Shown here piece after piece: positions 26,749 through 35,386 of a stretch of DNA of 55,292 bases. The stretch is taken from contig DQIP01000233.1 in assembly GCA_020793565.1 (NCBI GenBank), positions 1 to 55,292 of the forward strand, given 5' to 3'. Source of the stretch: Candidatus Methanovorans sp. (GTDB lineage Archaea; Halobacteriota; Methanosarcinia; Methanosarcinales; Methanosarcinaceae). Below the pieces are notes generated by a model, which was not told the DNA's origin, made no database searches, and was given only the letters and a program-made list of their open reading frames with translations. A program made the translations under genes and the position numbers. The stretch's first letter is position 1; every line of letters begins with the position of its first letter.

Positions 26749-26757
26749 TATATGCAG
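26749..26757 (+). promoter_or_regulatory. Possible TATA box of the cohesin-dockerin locus
   Basis: catatatat lies about 85 bases before the proposed TTG start at 26839, giving a leader near 60 bases. The rest of 26540-26838 is AT-rich and has no gene that I recognise. Confidence 0.35.
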
Positions 26758-26838
26758 TGTGTGTGATAAAAAGTACATTTGTAATAATTAGTGTTACTTA
26801 AAATTAAAATATGTTTAAAGAAACAAGGTGGTTTAAAT

Positions 26839-29628
26839 TTGGAGTGCAATGATAAAATATCACAATTACTTGTTCTGTTGCTTGTAATTTTATTAAGCAG
26901 CACGCCGGCAGCGGCACAATATGCATGGGAAGGATTTCAACTGAATGGCGATGCCAACAACCCAGCTAATGCATACAACGGCACGATTGCAACCGGAACT
27001 GTAACTAATGGCAATGTTTACATCGACTGCGGACATGGCTTGGATTACGCAAATTCTCCAGACGGATATACCCGGGAGTTTAGCGTACCCGCACATAATA
27101 ATGTGAAGTTTGCCTATCTCTATGCCGGTGTCTGGCATGGAACCGAGAATCATCAGGGAAAGCTGAAGGTTGAATTGACGAATTCAGCAGGAACACAGAC
27201 ACTTGTTGCTACCGGTACGGATGCCAGCGGTAACCTGACGCTTGGTGGTGTATCTGATAACAACGACAATGTCTGGTCAGCTTCACACGGGGTGGATTGG
27301 GTCTGGTACGATGTAACGGATCTTGTTGACGCGGGAGCTAATACTGTTACAGGTTACACCTATAAGATCAGCAGCGGATTCGATGGCAGGATGTATGGGC
27401 TCAAACTGGTCGTGGTGTATGAGGATTCCACTGAGCCGCAGGTTATGTACTGGATCAACCAGGGACATGACTCACTGTCGTATGCAACGTCCGGGCACCC
27501 TGAAAGGAATTACGGTACTGCGCATTTTGACGGGACTATAAACCCGAATGACTGGAACTATGCAATGGTCTACTGTACATGGGTGACCGGTGATCCGGGA
27601 GATAGTGATACTCTCTGGTTCAATGGCCATGAGCTGGATAACAGTTGTACCAACTACGAGCAGGGCGCGTATCTCGATTCGAGATGGTATGTGGTGAATA
27701 AGTCCTATTTAGAGTCAAGTGGCAACCATTTAGAGTACACCAGGGATACTGATAATTATGTTCACTGGGTGGGAGCAGAGCTGGTCCTCTTTGCGGATGC
27801 ACCAAAACCGGACCTGAAGGTTGCTTCGATGGATGATCCTGTACTGGTCGGTCACGACTCCACGCATGGCTATGTGGTGGGACATGACTATACGGTCGAT
27901 ACGACGATCACAAACCAGGGCAAGGCATCATCCGGCGCATGCCAGGTCGGGTTGTATGAGGACGGTACTCTTGAGGATACTGCAAATATCGGTGCTCTCG
28001 GACCGGGATGCTCCGAATCCGTGACATTTAACTGGCATTCTGATGTGATCGGAACTGATGTTGCACTGAAGATAACTGCGGATTATACCGGCCTGGTGAC
28101 CGAATCTGATGAAACCAACAACGAGCGCACAGAGTATATTGAGGTGGTTGCATCAGGCAGTCCTGATCTGGTCATGACCGGGAATGAACTTGCATTCCTG
28201 CCTACATGGAAGAGCGATGATACTACGGTCCAAATTACTGTTACCAATCTGGGAACCGGTGATGCGAATAGTTTCGTTGTGAAAGCATACGATGGTAGTA
28301 CGGAGATATATTCCAGTTCCTCAATGAGTGTGGCAGCGAAAGGCGACAAGGTAATCGATTTCACATACAGTGCAGCATACGGAGGACCGTACTCCATCAG
28401 GGCTGATCTGGATACGGGCGGCACTGTAGACGAGTCCGATGAAGGTAACAACGAGGTAACAAAGTCACTGAACGTGATCGAGATTATGCTCTGGGACTCC
28501 CATCATCATGGAAACACTTCCACATATAATGGAGAGTACTCAGAAAACACGCCTGTTGATATGTTCAAGGTCACAAAACTTGTGCCGGAGTATACAACCC
28601 CGTGGGATGCACTGGGCAGCGAAGCGGTTATTACACCGCATTTCGGGCATCCGGAGCAGAGCTACATATTCGGGATCGATGGTCTGATAGAAGATCCTAC
28701 CGGACCGATCTACTGGTACCTTTACCTGAATGGCAGGTATGTGCCCAACAACCAGCTATGCGGAGTGATCAAACTGCTGGATGGCGAGACCATGCACTGG
28801 GATTTCCAGAAGCAGATATACACCGCAACTGATAGTTTCACTCCTCCGTGCACAGTGCAGAGTTACGTTGCCGGTGATGACCTGTATCCTGAGCCGTTTA
28901 AGCACGGCTTACCGACTAATCCCGGGTCTGGTACGCGAACTGTATGGAACACGGTAATTGTGTATCCGGCAGGATCAAGTGATTTCCAGGACCTTGCAAT
29001 TGATATTAAGGATACGCTTATTGCAGGAGGAGTTCCCACCGGGCTAATAAGTATTGTTGAGGATACAAGTGTAACCACTTCTCAGAAAGAGAATTGTAAC
29101 CTGATACTGATCGGTGATTATAATGATAATGGCCTTATAGCACTGGTCAATGTACAGCATGAAGATATTGGTATGCCTGTGTACTTCGACTACACATCCT
29201 GTGAGATCCTGGAGGATGACGATGACCAAACTACATCAACACAGTCATATGACCATGGTGCAGTGGTTGAAGCATTCGACAATCCGTGGAACAACGGGGC
29301 ATTTGTTGAGCATACCGGAACCATGATCCTTATGGCATCAGGGTTGAATGACGGTGATGCTAAGGATGCGGCGAACATGTTGATTGGCGATACTGCGGAA
29401 CTTAATGAGTTCTGGCGGGTGAAGCTGGCGATGTGCGGGGATGTGGATTGTGATGATGAAATAACTATCACAGACGTGTTCAAAGTTTATAATGCGCTAT
29501 TCGGCGGGTCAGTTTGCAGTCTATGGGCAACGGATGTGGATTGTGATGGTGAAATAACTATCACAGACGTGTTCAAAGTTTACAATGCGCTATTCGGCGG
29601 GGGATTAAATTGCGGTACAGGTTGTTGA
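26839..29628 (+). CDS. Secreted DUF3344-CARDB-DUF4430-like-dockerin protein
   Basis: A 929-aa exported protein with signal peptide ISQLLVLLLVILLSSTPAAA. Domains in order are: DUF3344 (about 30-315, opening YAWEGFQLNGDA), two CARDB domains (from PDLKVAS at 324 and PDLVMTG at 442), and a DUF4430-like segment (about 548-680, with YWYLYLNGRYVPNNQL and LLDGETMHWDF). A putative S-layer-like domain (685-860, CNLILIGDYNDNG) follows, and then a dockerin with two DxDxDxxIxxxD calcium loops and FKVYNALFGG. The start is TTG, because AAGGTGGT at 26825-26832 mirrors the site of the gene at 51728; a GTG at 26791 is less likely. The dockerin would plug it into a cohesin partner. Confidence 0.87.
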   Translation: MECNDKISQLLVLLLVILLSSTPAAAQYAWEGFQLNGDANNPANAYNGTIATGTVTNGNVYIDCGHGLDYANSPDGYTREFSVPAHNNVKFAYLYAGVWHGTENHQGKLKVELTNSAGTQTLVATGTDASGNLTLGGVSDNNDNVWSASHGVDWVWYDVTDLVDAGANTVTGYTYKISSGFDGRMYGLKLVVVYEDSTEPQVMYWINQGHDSLSYATSGHPERNYGTAHFDGTINPNDWNYAMVYCTWVTGDPGDSDTLWFNGHELDNSCTNYEQGAYLDSRWYVVNKSYLESSGNHLEYTRDTDNYVHWVGAELVLFADAPKPDLKVASMDDPVLVGHDSTHGYVVGHDYTVDTTITNQGKASSGACQVGLYEDGTLEDTANIGALGPGCSESVTFNWHSDVIGTDVALKITADYTGLVTESDETNNERTEYIEVVASGSPDLVMTGNELAFLPTWKSDDTTVQITVTNLGTGDANSFVVKAYDGSTEIYSSSSMSVAAKGDKVIDFTYSAAYGGPYSIRADLDTGGTVDESDEGNNEVTKSLNVIEIMLWDSHHHGNTSTYNGEYSENTPVDMFKVTKLVPEYTTPWDALGSEAVITPHFGHPEQSYIFGIDGLIEDPTGPIYWYLYLNGRYVPNNQLCGVIKLLDGETMHWDFQKQIYTATDSFTPPCTVQSYVAGDDLYPEPFKHGLPTNPGSGTRTVWNTVIVYPAGSSDFQDLAIDIKDTLIAGGVPTGLISIVEDTSVTTSQKENCNLILIGDYNDNGLIALVNVQHEDIGMPVYFDYTSCEILEDDDDQTTSTQSYDHGAVVEAFDNPWNNGAFVEHTGTMILMASGLNDGDAKDAANMLIGDTAELNEFWRVKLAMCGDVDCDDEITITDVFKVYNALFGGSVCSLWATDVDCDGEITITDVFKVYNALFGGGLNCGTGC

Positions 29629-29659
29629 ATATCAAAGAAATAGAAAAGGAGATAAAAGA

Positions 29660-30637
29660 ATGAATAAACTAGTATTCGGAATAGTATTGGCAGTACTGAT
29701 AATGCTTGTATCGCCTGTGGCGGCGGAGAATGTTATCTATATGGAACCATCAGATATTAGCTGTGATCCGGGAGCAGATGTGACGGATGTCTGGGTCATG
29801 TTAAATGCAACTGATGCTGTTGCAGGATTCCAGTTTCACCTCATGTTTGAGGATGATGTGGTTGATGTGGTCAATATAACAAGTGCCGTAGAAGGTACAA
29901 GCCCTGATTGGACGATGTGGAATTGGGACTGGAAGGTGGCGGAAGATGGTCATCACTACCTTTTTGTAGCTGGGGGGAGTTTTTCCCCAAGTCCAGGCAC
30001 ATTACAGCTTGCCAAAATAACATTAAAAGGTTTGAGTCCAGGTACTAGACCATTAGACTTCTACATTGGGTTTGGAGATCCAACTAAACTTTCCGATATA
30101 ACAGGTGAGCCAATTCTTCTCTCTGTTGTAAACGGCACTTTCACCTGCGGCGCTGCACAACCCTTTACCAAGTCCCTGCCCGCAGGCTGGAACCTGATCT
30201 CACTGCCCCTGACGCCAACCGATAATAGTGTGAGTGCTGTACTTTCAGGCGTTGACCAGAATGCGGTGAAGCAGTACAACGCGGTATCAAATGAGTTTGA
30301 GGATGCGACCACGATGAACCCCGGATCTGCTTATTTCGTGCATGTCGCGACTGCAAGTACATGGGAGTATGTGGGCGAGTCAGCATCTTCCACGACATCC
30401 GAACTGAAGTCGGGCCTGAACATGATCGGTGTTCCGGACTGCACGATGAGCGTCAGTGATACAATGGGAGCGACGGATTACCGGTACGCTGCGAGATGGA
30501 ATGCAGATTTACAGAGTTATGAGGTGTTAAATCCGAATGCTCCGGATGCGTTCCACGGTTTTACATCGATGACCGCAGGCGAGGGATACTTCGTATCTGC
30601 CGGGTCGGATAGTACGTTGACGGTGACCTGTCCTTAA
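29660..30637 (+). CDS. Secreted cohesin-like protein
   Basis: A 325-aa exported protein. After the signal peptide, residues about 25-165 form a cohesin-like beta-sandwich: MEPSDISCDPGADVTDVWVML, AGFQFHLMFEDDVVDVV and LQLAKITLKGLSPG are the expected strand patterns. The C-terminal half (SLPAGWNLISLPLTPTDNSV to GEGYFVSAGSDS) is a separate repeated beta domain seen in many archaeal and bacterial surface proteins. It has no anchor and no dockerin. It follows the dockerin protein by 31 bases with a good AAGGAG site. The cohesin call is by pattern and moderate. The stop codon lies inside a terminator stem. Confidence 0.72.
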   Translation: MNKLVFGIVLAVLIMLVSPVAAENVIYMEPSDISCDPGADVTDVWVMLNATDAVAGFQFHLMFEDDVVDVVNITSAVEGTSPDWTMWNWDWKVAEDGHHYLFVAGGSFSPSPGTLQLAKITLKGLSPGTRPLDFYIGFGDPTKLSDITGEPILLSVVNGTFTCGAAQPFTKSLPAGWNLISLPLTPTDNSVSAVLSGVDQNAVKQYNAVSNEFEDATTMNPGSAYFVHVATASTWEYVGESASSTTSELKSGLNMIGVPDCTMSVSDTMGATDYRYAARWNADLQSYEVLNPNAPDAFHGFTSMTAGEGYFVSAGSDSTLTVTCP

Positions 30638-30672
30638 CTAACGCTTCAAGGCGTTAGTTTTTTTTATTTTTT
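30636..30672 (+). terminator. Strong hairpin terminator after the cohesin-like gene
   Basis: A perfect 9-bp stem, AACTAACGC/GCGTTAGTT, with a TTCAAG loop is followed by eight Ts. It includes the stop codon of the preceding gene. A near copy occurs at 31629. Confidence 0.88.
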
Positions 30673-30762
30673 CTAACAGGATAGGCGAACTTATGCAAAC
30701 AGAAGTGCTACGTAAATAATGTTTGGAGATATGAAGTACACGAAAACAGGAGATGATCGATA

Positions 30763-31434
30763 ATGAAACCAAGATGGATAATCGTCCTGCTCGCTACACT
30801 GGTGTGCATGGCTGCACCCGCGATGGCACAGCAAACAGCACCGTTTCTGATAAGCGGGCATATTTTTGACTCAGATAGTAATCCATGCAACGAAGCATGG
30901 GTCCAGATAACTAACCTGGATACAGGTGAGATCTGGGGTGCCGAAAACGATCCGACATTGAACTATTACCAACTTGTACTCGACAGTGGCGACGTGAGTG
31001 TTGATGATATACTGCGGTTCGATGTATCAGGAGAGTCAGGGTCAAAAACTGTGGAACATGCGATAACACAAACCGATATCAATGGTGGTGGGCTATTCGA
31101 TTTCAACATTACCACATTTGCATCTGTTGTGATACCGGCTAATTTGCATATATCTCCGCCGAGACTGGACCTGGGCGGCGGCAAACAGTTCACCGTGGTA
31201 GTTAAAGAATTGTCGTCCGGATATAGTCTGGAGGACGTTGTCATGGATACGATAGTCTGCGAGGGAGCAACAGCAATCAGTGGAAAGATGGCTGGCAGTG
31301 CTCTCAGGATCAAGTTCAGTGTCCAGGATATGGTCGGCGTACCTGTTGGCAATGCTGTTGAACTGACCGTGACAGGAGAGTTGACGGATGGAACGCTATT
31401 TGAGGGAAGCGATACGGTTAAGACAGTCGAATAA
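30763..31434 (+). CDS. Secreted protein with the recurring ISG-NYY module
   Basis: A 223-aa exported protein with a signal peptide ending APAMA. Residues about 28-122 form a module shared with the proteins starting at 31752, 49001 and 54516: ISGHIFD, VQITNLDTGEIW, LNYYQL, a DDILRFDV strand and AITQTDINGGGLFDFNIT. The remainder (NLHISPPRLDLGGGKQFTVVV onward) is another beta-sandwich. There is no cohesin, dockerin or membrane anchor. It resembles carboxypeptidase-regulatory-like folds, but the family is not certain. It is followed by the remnant of a gene tail. Confidence 0.78.
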   Translation: MKPRWIIVLLATLVCMAAPAMAQQTAPFLISGHIFDSDSNPCNEAWVQITNLDTGEIWGAENDPTLNYYQLVLDSGDVSVDDILRFDVSGESGSKTVEHAITQTDINGGGLFDFNITTFASVVIPANLHISPPRLDLGGGKQFTVVVKELSSGYSLEDVVMDTIVCEGATAISGKMAGSALRIKFSVQDMVGVPVGNAVELTVTGELTDGTLFEGSDTVKTVE

Positions 31435-31460
31435 GACGTATTAGATATTGATTTGAGCGT

Positions 31461-31632
31461 GGAATTTGACTGGTGGAACGCTGCGGGATGGAATACAACT
31501 CCGCAGAAATTAGAGGTGTACGATTCGAACGCATAGGCGGCATTCCATGGCTTTAACACAATGGAAGCCGGAGATGGATATTTCGTATCTGCAAAGTTGG
31601 ATAGTACGCTGCCGGTGGTCTGTTCTGGCTAA
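31461..31632 (+). pseudogene. Remnant of a cohesin-protein C-terminus
   Basis: The frame reads WWNAAGWNTTPQKLEVYDSN, an in-frame TAG, then AAFHGFNTMEAGDGYFVSA and a stop. It is clearly related to the last 50 residues of the protein at 29660 (AARWNADLQSYEVLNPN.., GEGYFVSAGS), and even the terminator after it is duplicated. It marks an old duplication whose body was lost or replaced by the gene at 30763. Confidence 0.85.
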
Positions 31633-31661
31633 CGCTGTAAGGCGTTAGTTTTTTATTTTTT
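31629..31661 (+). terminator. Duplicated hairpin terminator
   Basis: Stem CTAACGC/GCGTTAG with a TGTAAG loop and a T-rich tail, nearly the same as at 30636. The shared sequence continues past the hairpin (tctaacaggacagg versus tctaacaggatagg). Confidence 0.85.
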
Positions 31662-31751
31662 CTAACAGGACAGGAAACTTTCCGCAAAATTGGGTACTAC
31701 GTATTTAAAAATTAGTAACACAAAATAATAATATAAATGAGGTGACGAATA

Positions 31752-33569
31752 ATGATATCGAAATTAAGTATTATCACACTGCTCGGCATGTTGCTGCTCG
31801 CAGCACCTGCGTCTGCGCTGCCGGACCTGAGTGTGACAGCGGTCGATGCGTACCATACAGGTGATTTTGGCACATACGCATCGCCCTGGATCAGTATTTC
31901 CAATGAAGTGGATGTCACTGTGTATAATGGCGGCGATGCAGACGGATCGTTCCATGTCAGTCTGTATGCCAATGAGACGTTTATTGACAAGCTGGCTGTG
32001 TCGAATCTGGGCGCCGGTTCGAGTACGACGCTGAAGTTCAACTGGGTCCCGGATGGCTGTGACTGCGATGACGGTTGTGAGCCGGTCGTATATGCAGTAA
32101 AAGCTATCGCAGACTGCGATGGCGAGGTTGCTGAATCGGATGAGAACAACAATGAGTTTTCTGTGACCGAGACTGCGATCTATAACGGATATACCGGAGA
32201 TGAACCGCTTGAGAATATTGCAAGCGGCAGGCTGAATGGCGGATTGATCTACACAACAGGAAACAGTGCCTATACAGGATTGTATACTAACGGCGCTTCT
32301 ATGAGCGGACAGTATGACATAGTAATCCCTGATAGCGCTACGGTGGAACTTGCACGGCTCAATGTCTACTATTGCTGGGCTAAACCGGAGCAATACCGTC
32401 CTGAGATGGAAGTGAGCATAACAAACCAGGCCGGAACGCACATTCTCACGGCTGACAGGTATTACGATGACCGCAAGGGCTGGGGAAGCTGGGACATGTA
32501 CTGGGGCAACTGGGTGTATGATGTGGCTCCGTATATTCAGGGGAGCGGCACTTATTCAGTGACGGTCAAGAATATCCATGCGACCGGCTCGGTCTGCCCG
32601 GCAGGTCCAGGTATTGTGATATTGTACTCAGATGAGACCATGCCACCCATTGACTACTGGATCAATGAGGGCGCTGATGCGGTTGAGGTGAAGAACGGGT
32701 ACCTGCTTAAATCAGAGGCGATTAACAATGCGAGCTTTGATGGACAGGTCCACGGCAAGGTGGTAAGTGCAAGCCTTGGTCTGGTAAATCCATGGGCGAA
32801 CTCCGATCCTTATGGCAGTGAGGTATTCTTCAATGGGTTATCGATGGGACAGGATGTGTATGGCGGAGGCTATGGTCATCCCCAGTATTGCAGCATGTCG
32901 ATGAACGCGATTGACATGGAGGCGAATGTGAACGATGCATATTCACAGGTTGCCATAAGCCTGCTCGATGTGAAGGACCGTCTCAATGTCGATGGTAACT
33001 ATGCAGGCATGGGCGATATCTCGGATGTGGGTGCGCTTCCTGCGAATGCGTTTTTGGTCGTGGAATACGAATGGGCACCGACACCACTTTTGATCTCGGG
33101 CCTGGTCAGTGACATCGGCGGGAATCCGGCCAACAACCCTAGTGTTGTGATTACCAACCTGATGACAGGAGGGGTGCTTGGAGTGGAGACGGCTTCCGGT
33201 TCGAACTACTACCAGACTATGACCAGTTCCTACGGGGTGTGCGCAGGCGATGTACTGAACTTTGATGTTGTCAATGGCAATCCGGCAGAAGTCGACCACA
33301 CGGTTACGACTGAGGAGATGAATGCCGGTGCTTTAGAGCTGGACCTAACAGTTCAACCGATCGGTCAGTGCGGCGATGTGACTGGAAACAACGTGGTCAA
33401 CACCGGAGATGTGATCCTGCTGTCGAATTATGTCGGGTATCAGGGATATACGCTTGTAAATGAATGGGCAGGCGATGTGACCGGAAACGGTGTGATCAAC
33501 ACAGGAGACGTGATCCTGCTTTCAAATTATGTCGGGTATCAGGGATACTCGCTAAACTGCACAGTATGA
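31752..33569 (+). CDS. Secreted CARDB-DUF3344-module-dockerin protein
   Basis: A 605-aa exported protein. It has a signal peptide, CARDB (from PDLSVTAVDAY, about 22-135, with Cys-rich GCDCDDGCEPV), and DUF3344 (about 140-440; VELARLNVYYCWAKPEQYRP, YWINEGADAVE). The recurring ISG-NYY module follows (448-535; PSVVITNLMTGGVLGVETAS, SNYYQTM, EMNAGALELDLTV). A dockerin at about 538-605 has two GDVTGNxVxNTGDVILLSNY repeats, where Thr replaces the usual Asn/Asp in the calcium loop. GAGGTGA precedes the ATG. The dockerin type matches the protein at 41963 and differs from those at 26839 and 37911. Confidence 0.88.
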   Translation: MISKLSIITLLGMLLLAAPASALPDLSVTAVDAYHTGDFGTYASPWISISNEVDVTVYNGGDADGSFHVSLYANETFIDKLAVSNLGAGSSTTLKFNWVPDGCDCDDGCEPVVYAVKAIADCDGEVAESDENNNEFSVTETAIYNGYTGDEPLENIASGRLNGGLIYTTGNSAYTGLYTNGASMSGQYDIVIPDSATVELARLNVYYCWAKPEQYRPEMEVSITNQAGTHILTADRYYDDRKGWGSWDMYWGNWVYDVAPYIQGSGTYSVTVKNIHATGSVCPAGPGIVILYSDETMPPIDYWINEGADAVEVKNGYLLKSEAINNASFDGQVHGKVVSASLGLVNPWANSDPYGSEVFFNGLSMGQDVYGGGYGHPQYCSMSMNAIDMEANVNDAYSQVAISLLDVKDRLNVDGNYAGMGDISDVGALPANAFLVVEYEWAPTPLLISGLVSDIGGNPANNPSVVITNLMTGGVLGVETASGSNYYQTMTSSYGVCAGDVLNFDVVNGNPAEVDHTVTTEEMNAGALELDLTVQPIGQCGDVTGNNVVNTGDVILLSNYVGYQGYTLVNEWAGDVTGNGVINTGDVILLSNYVGYQGYSLNCTV

Positions 33570-33606
33570 GGTGATATGGAAAAATCATGAAAGAACCAAA
33601 CACAAA

Positions 33607-33744
33607 CATGATGCACCGAAGCGCCCACCGACGGCAGGTGCATCAACACGCTTGAGGCCCGTATCAGCAAACCCCTGATGCCGGTAGGCATCTGTTCAAT
33701 TGGTTTTGCTGATATTTATGGTTTGCTCTGGTGCATCATGCACC
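33607..33744 (+). ncRNA. Structured leader with alternative pairings
   Basis: CATGATGCACC (33607-33617) can pair perfectly with GGTGCATCATG (33730-33740). Inside, tatcagcaaacc pairs with ggttttgctgata around a perfect GATGCC-GGTA-GGCATC hairpin, and aagcg pairs with cgctt. The first strand could instead pair with GGTGCATC at 33637-33644, and 33730-33744 can fold on itself. Further hairpins follow (GGCAG-GAAA-CTGCC; CAGGGC with GCCCTG near 33838-33860) before the start at 33892. No known riboswitch class was recognised. Confidence 0.5.
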
Positions 33745-33891
33745 GGAAATGTATGGAGCAGGCAGGAAACTGCCGGAAGATAACAAAGGAGGTATGATTT
33801 GATAGAAGCAGGCAAAACGGCGTCGAAAGGCGGTATACAGGGCAGTTGTAGCTAAGCCCTGACAATATGTGATTTAAAGGAGGTTAACTGA

Positions 33892-35235
33892 ATGAAAGTA
33901 ATAGAAAATAGATACACAATCGCTCTGTTGAGCGTGATAATGGTGTGCTTGCTGGTGGTACCGTCGGCAATGGCAGACTACACCGGGGACCACTCACTGA
34001 CCGTGTATGAGCATAACACGATCAATGGGGGAGTAGTATTCGACACTGTGGTGGATGGGAGTAAATACACGCTGCTGTATTCTCCGCCACCGGATATGAC
34101 AAAACCTGTGCTCTCACAGGATATGACGGCTGCGATACCAGCAGGTGCAACCGTGAAAACAGCACGATTGTACAACTATTACACATGGAGTGATTCTGGC
34201 AACAATACCGTTGTTGGAGATCCTGCCGAGGCTATCTTGACAATCAGTGACGGGGTTAACACATGGTCTACCGAGGTGAATAATACTGCCGCTAATCCGG
34301 ATGTTGCGCATTATGTGGACCGGAAGGGGCAGGGATACGCCTCCAAAAAGTATGACTTCCCGTCTGGAACACTTGCATGGGATGTGACAGATTATGTTGC
34401 AGGCAGCGGCACATTTACCGCGACGATCGAGAATGCGAAGGATCTGACTGACTCAACGAATAACTGGACAGCTTCGAACCCGGGTGAATACTTCTGCACT
34501 TACGGATTCGGTCTTCTTGTTGTATATGAGTTAAATGACGGATCTAGGATCGAGTACTGGATCGCAGAAGGGTGTGATATGCTCTATGCTTCCAGTTATT
34601 ATGGAATAACGCCTGCGATGGCTATCACAAATGCGACGTTTTCGGATGGTGTTCAGTGCGCTGCATCCGCTGAGATGACAACCGTACTCACAGCCAGCAA
34701 TAAGGGACTTGCGACGCCACCGAAGAACATGGTTATCTTTAACGATGTCGAGGTCGGACCGAGCACTGCCGCAAGCACGTATGCTATCGGTGTGAACACA
34801 TTTGATGTTGTTGACCTGCTATCCGGACAGAATATCGTCGAACTCCAGGACAGAAATGACTGTGAAACAGTCTGCAACGTTTTCCTCGTGATAAACAAGG
34901 ACAAGCGCGACATGGTTGTTAAGATCGATTCCGATCTGCATGCACTGAGAACAGATGTGCAGAATCTTGACCATGCCGGAGTAAGGATCAGTCTGCTCAG
35001 CAAGATCGACAATGCGATAGCAAAGAACGATCTGGCACTGGGCTGTATCGATGCAGGGGACGAAACATGTGCGAATACCAATCTCAACACATGCAAGAGC
35101 ATCATGGATGCATTCATAAGCGAGGTGGATGGCCAGAGCGATATCCATATACCGGTGGATACTGCGGACGCGCTGATATCGGATGCGAGTGACATCATAA
35201 CCGATATCGACTGCGCTATCAACACACCAATGTAA
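33892..35235 (+). CDS. Secreted DUF3344 protein with helical tail
   Basis: A 447-aa exported protein with a signal peptide ending PSAMA. Residues about 28-345 are DUF3344-like, with paired beta domains of the type KTARLYNYYTWSD, LAWDVTDYVAGSGTFTA and IEYWIAEGCDMLYAS. Residues about 345-447 are predicted helical (VVKIDSDLHALRTDVQNL, CKSIMDAFISEVDGQ) and may oligomerise. There is no dockerin, cohesin or anchor. AAAGGAGG lies before the ATG. It follows a structured 320-bp leader, so it may be regulated separately from the upstream gene. Confidence 0.82.
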   Translation: MKVIENRYTIALLSVIMVCLLVVPSAMADYTGDHSLTVYEHNTINGGVVFDTVVDGSKYTLLYSPPPDMTKPVLSQDMTAAIPAGATVKTARLYNYYTWSDSGNNTVVGDPAEAILTISDGVNTWSTEVNNTAANPDVAHYVDRKGQGYASKKYDFPSGTLAWDVTDYVAGSGTFTATIENAKDLTDSTNNWTASNPGEYFCTYGFGLLVVYELNDGSRIEYWIAEGCDMLYASSYYGITPAMAITNATFSDGVQCAASAEMTTVLTASNKGLATPPKNMVIFNDVEVGPSTAASTYAIGVNTFDVVDLLSGQNIVELQDRNDCETVCNVFLVINKDKRDMVVKIDSDLHALRTDVQNLDHAGVRISLLSKIDNAIAKNDLALGCIDAGDETCANTNLNTCKSIMDAFISEVDGQSDIHIPVDTADALISDASDIITDIDCAINTPM

Positions 35236-35386
35236 AACGGAGGGAGAAGGAAAGATAAGACAAGACTGGTGTCTGGTGTGATTTCACGGCAAATCATGGA
35301 ATTTTGTGACAGAAGTGTCATTGAACCTGTTTGTCAGATGTTGTCACACCGGACCCGAAAACATAGACAATAAGGAGTGATAGATA

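Noticed and set aside
33805-33860. Resemblance to the c-di-GMP-I (GEMM) riboswitch (GCAAAAC, stem, GAAA, stem).
   Set aside because: The conserved GACGCAAAGCC part and the second helix pattern are missing, so no class is assigned.
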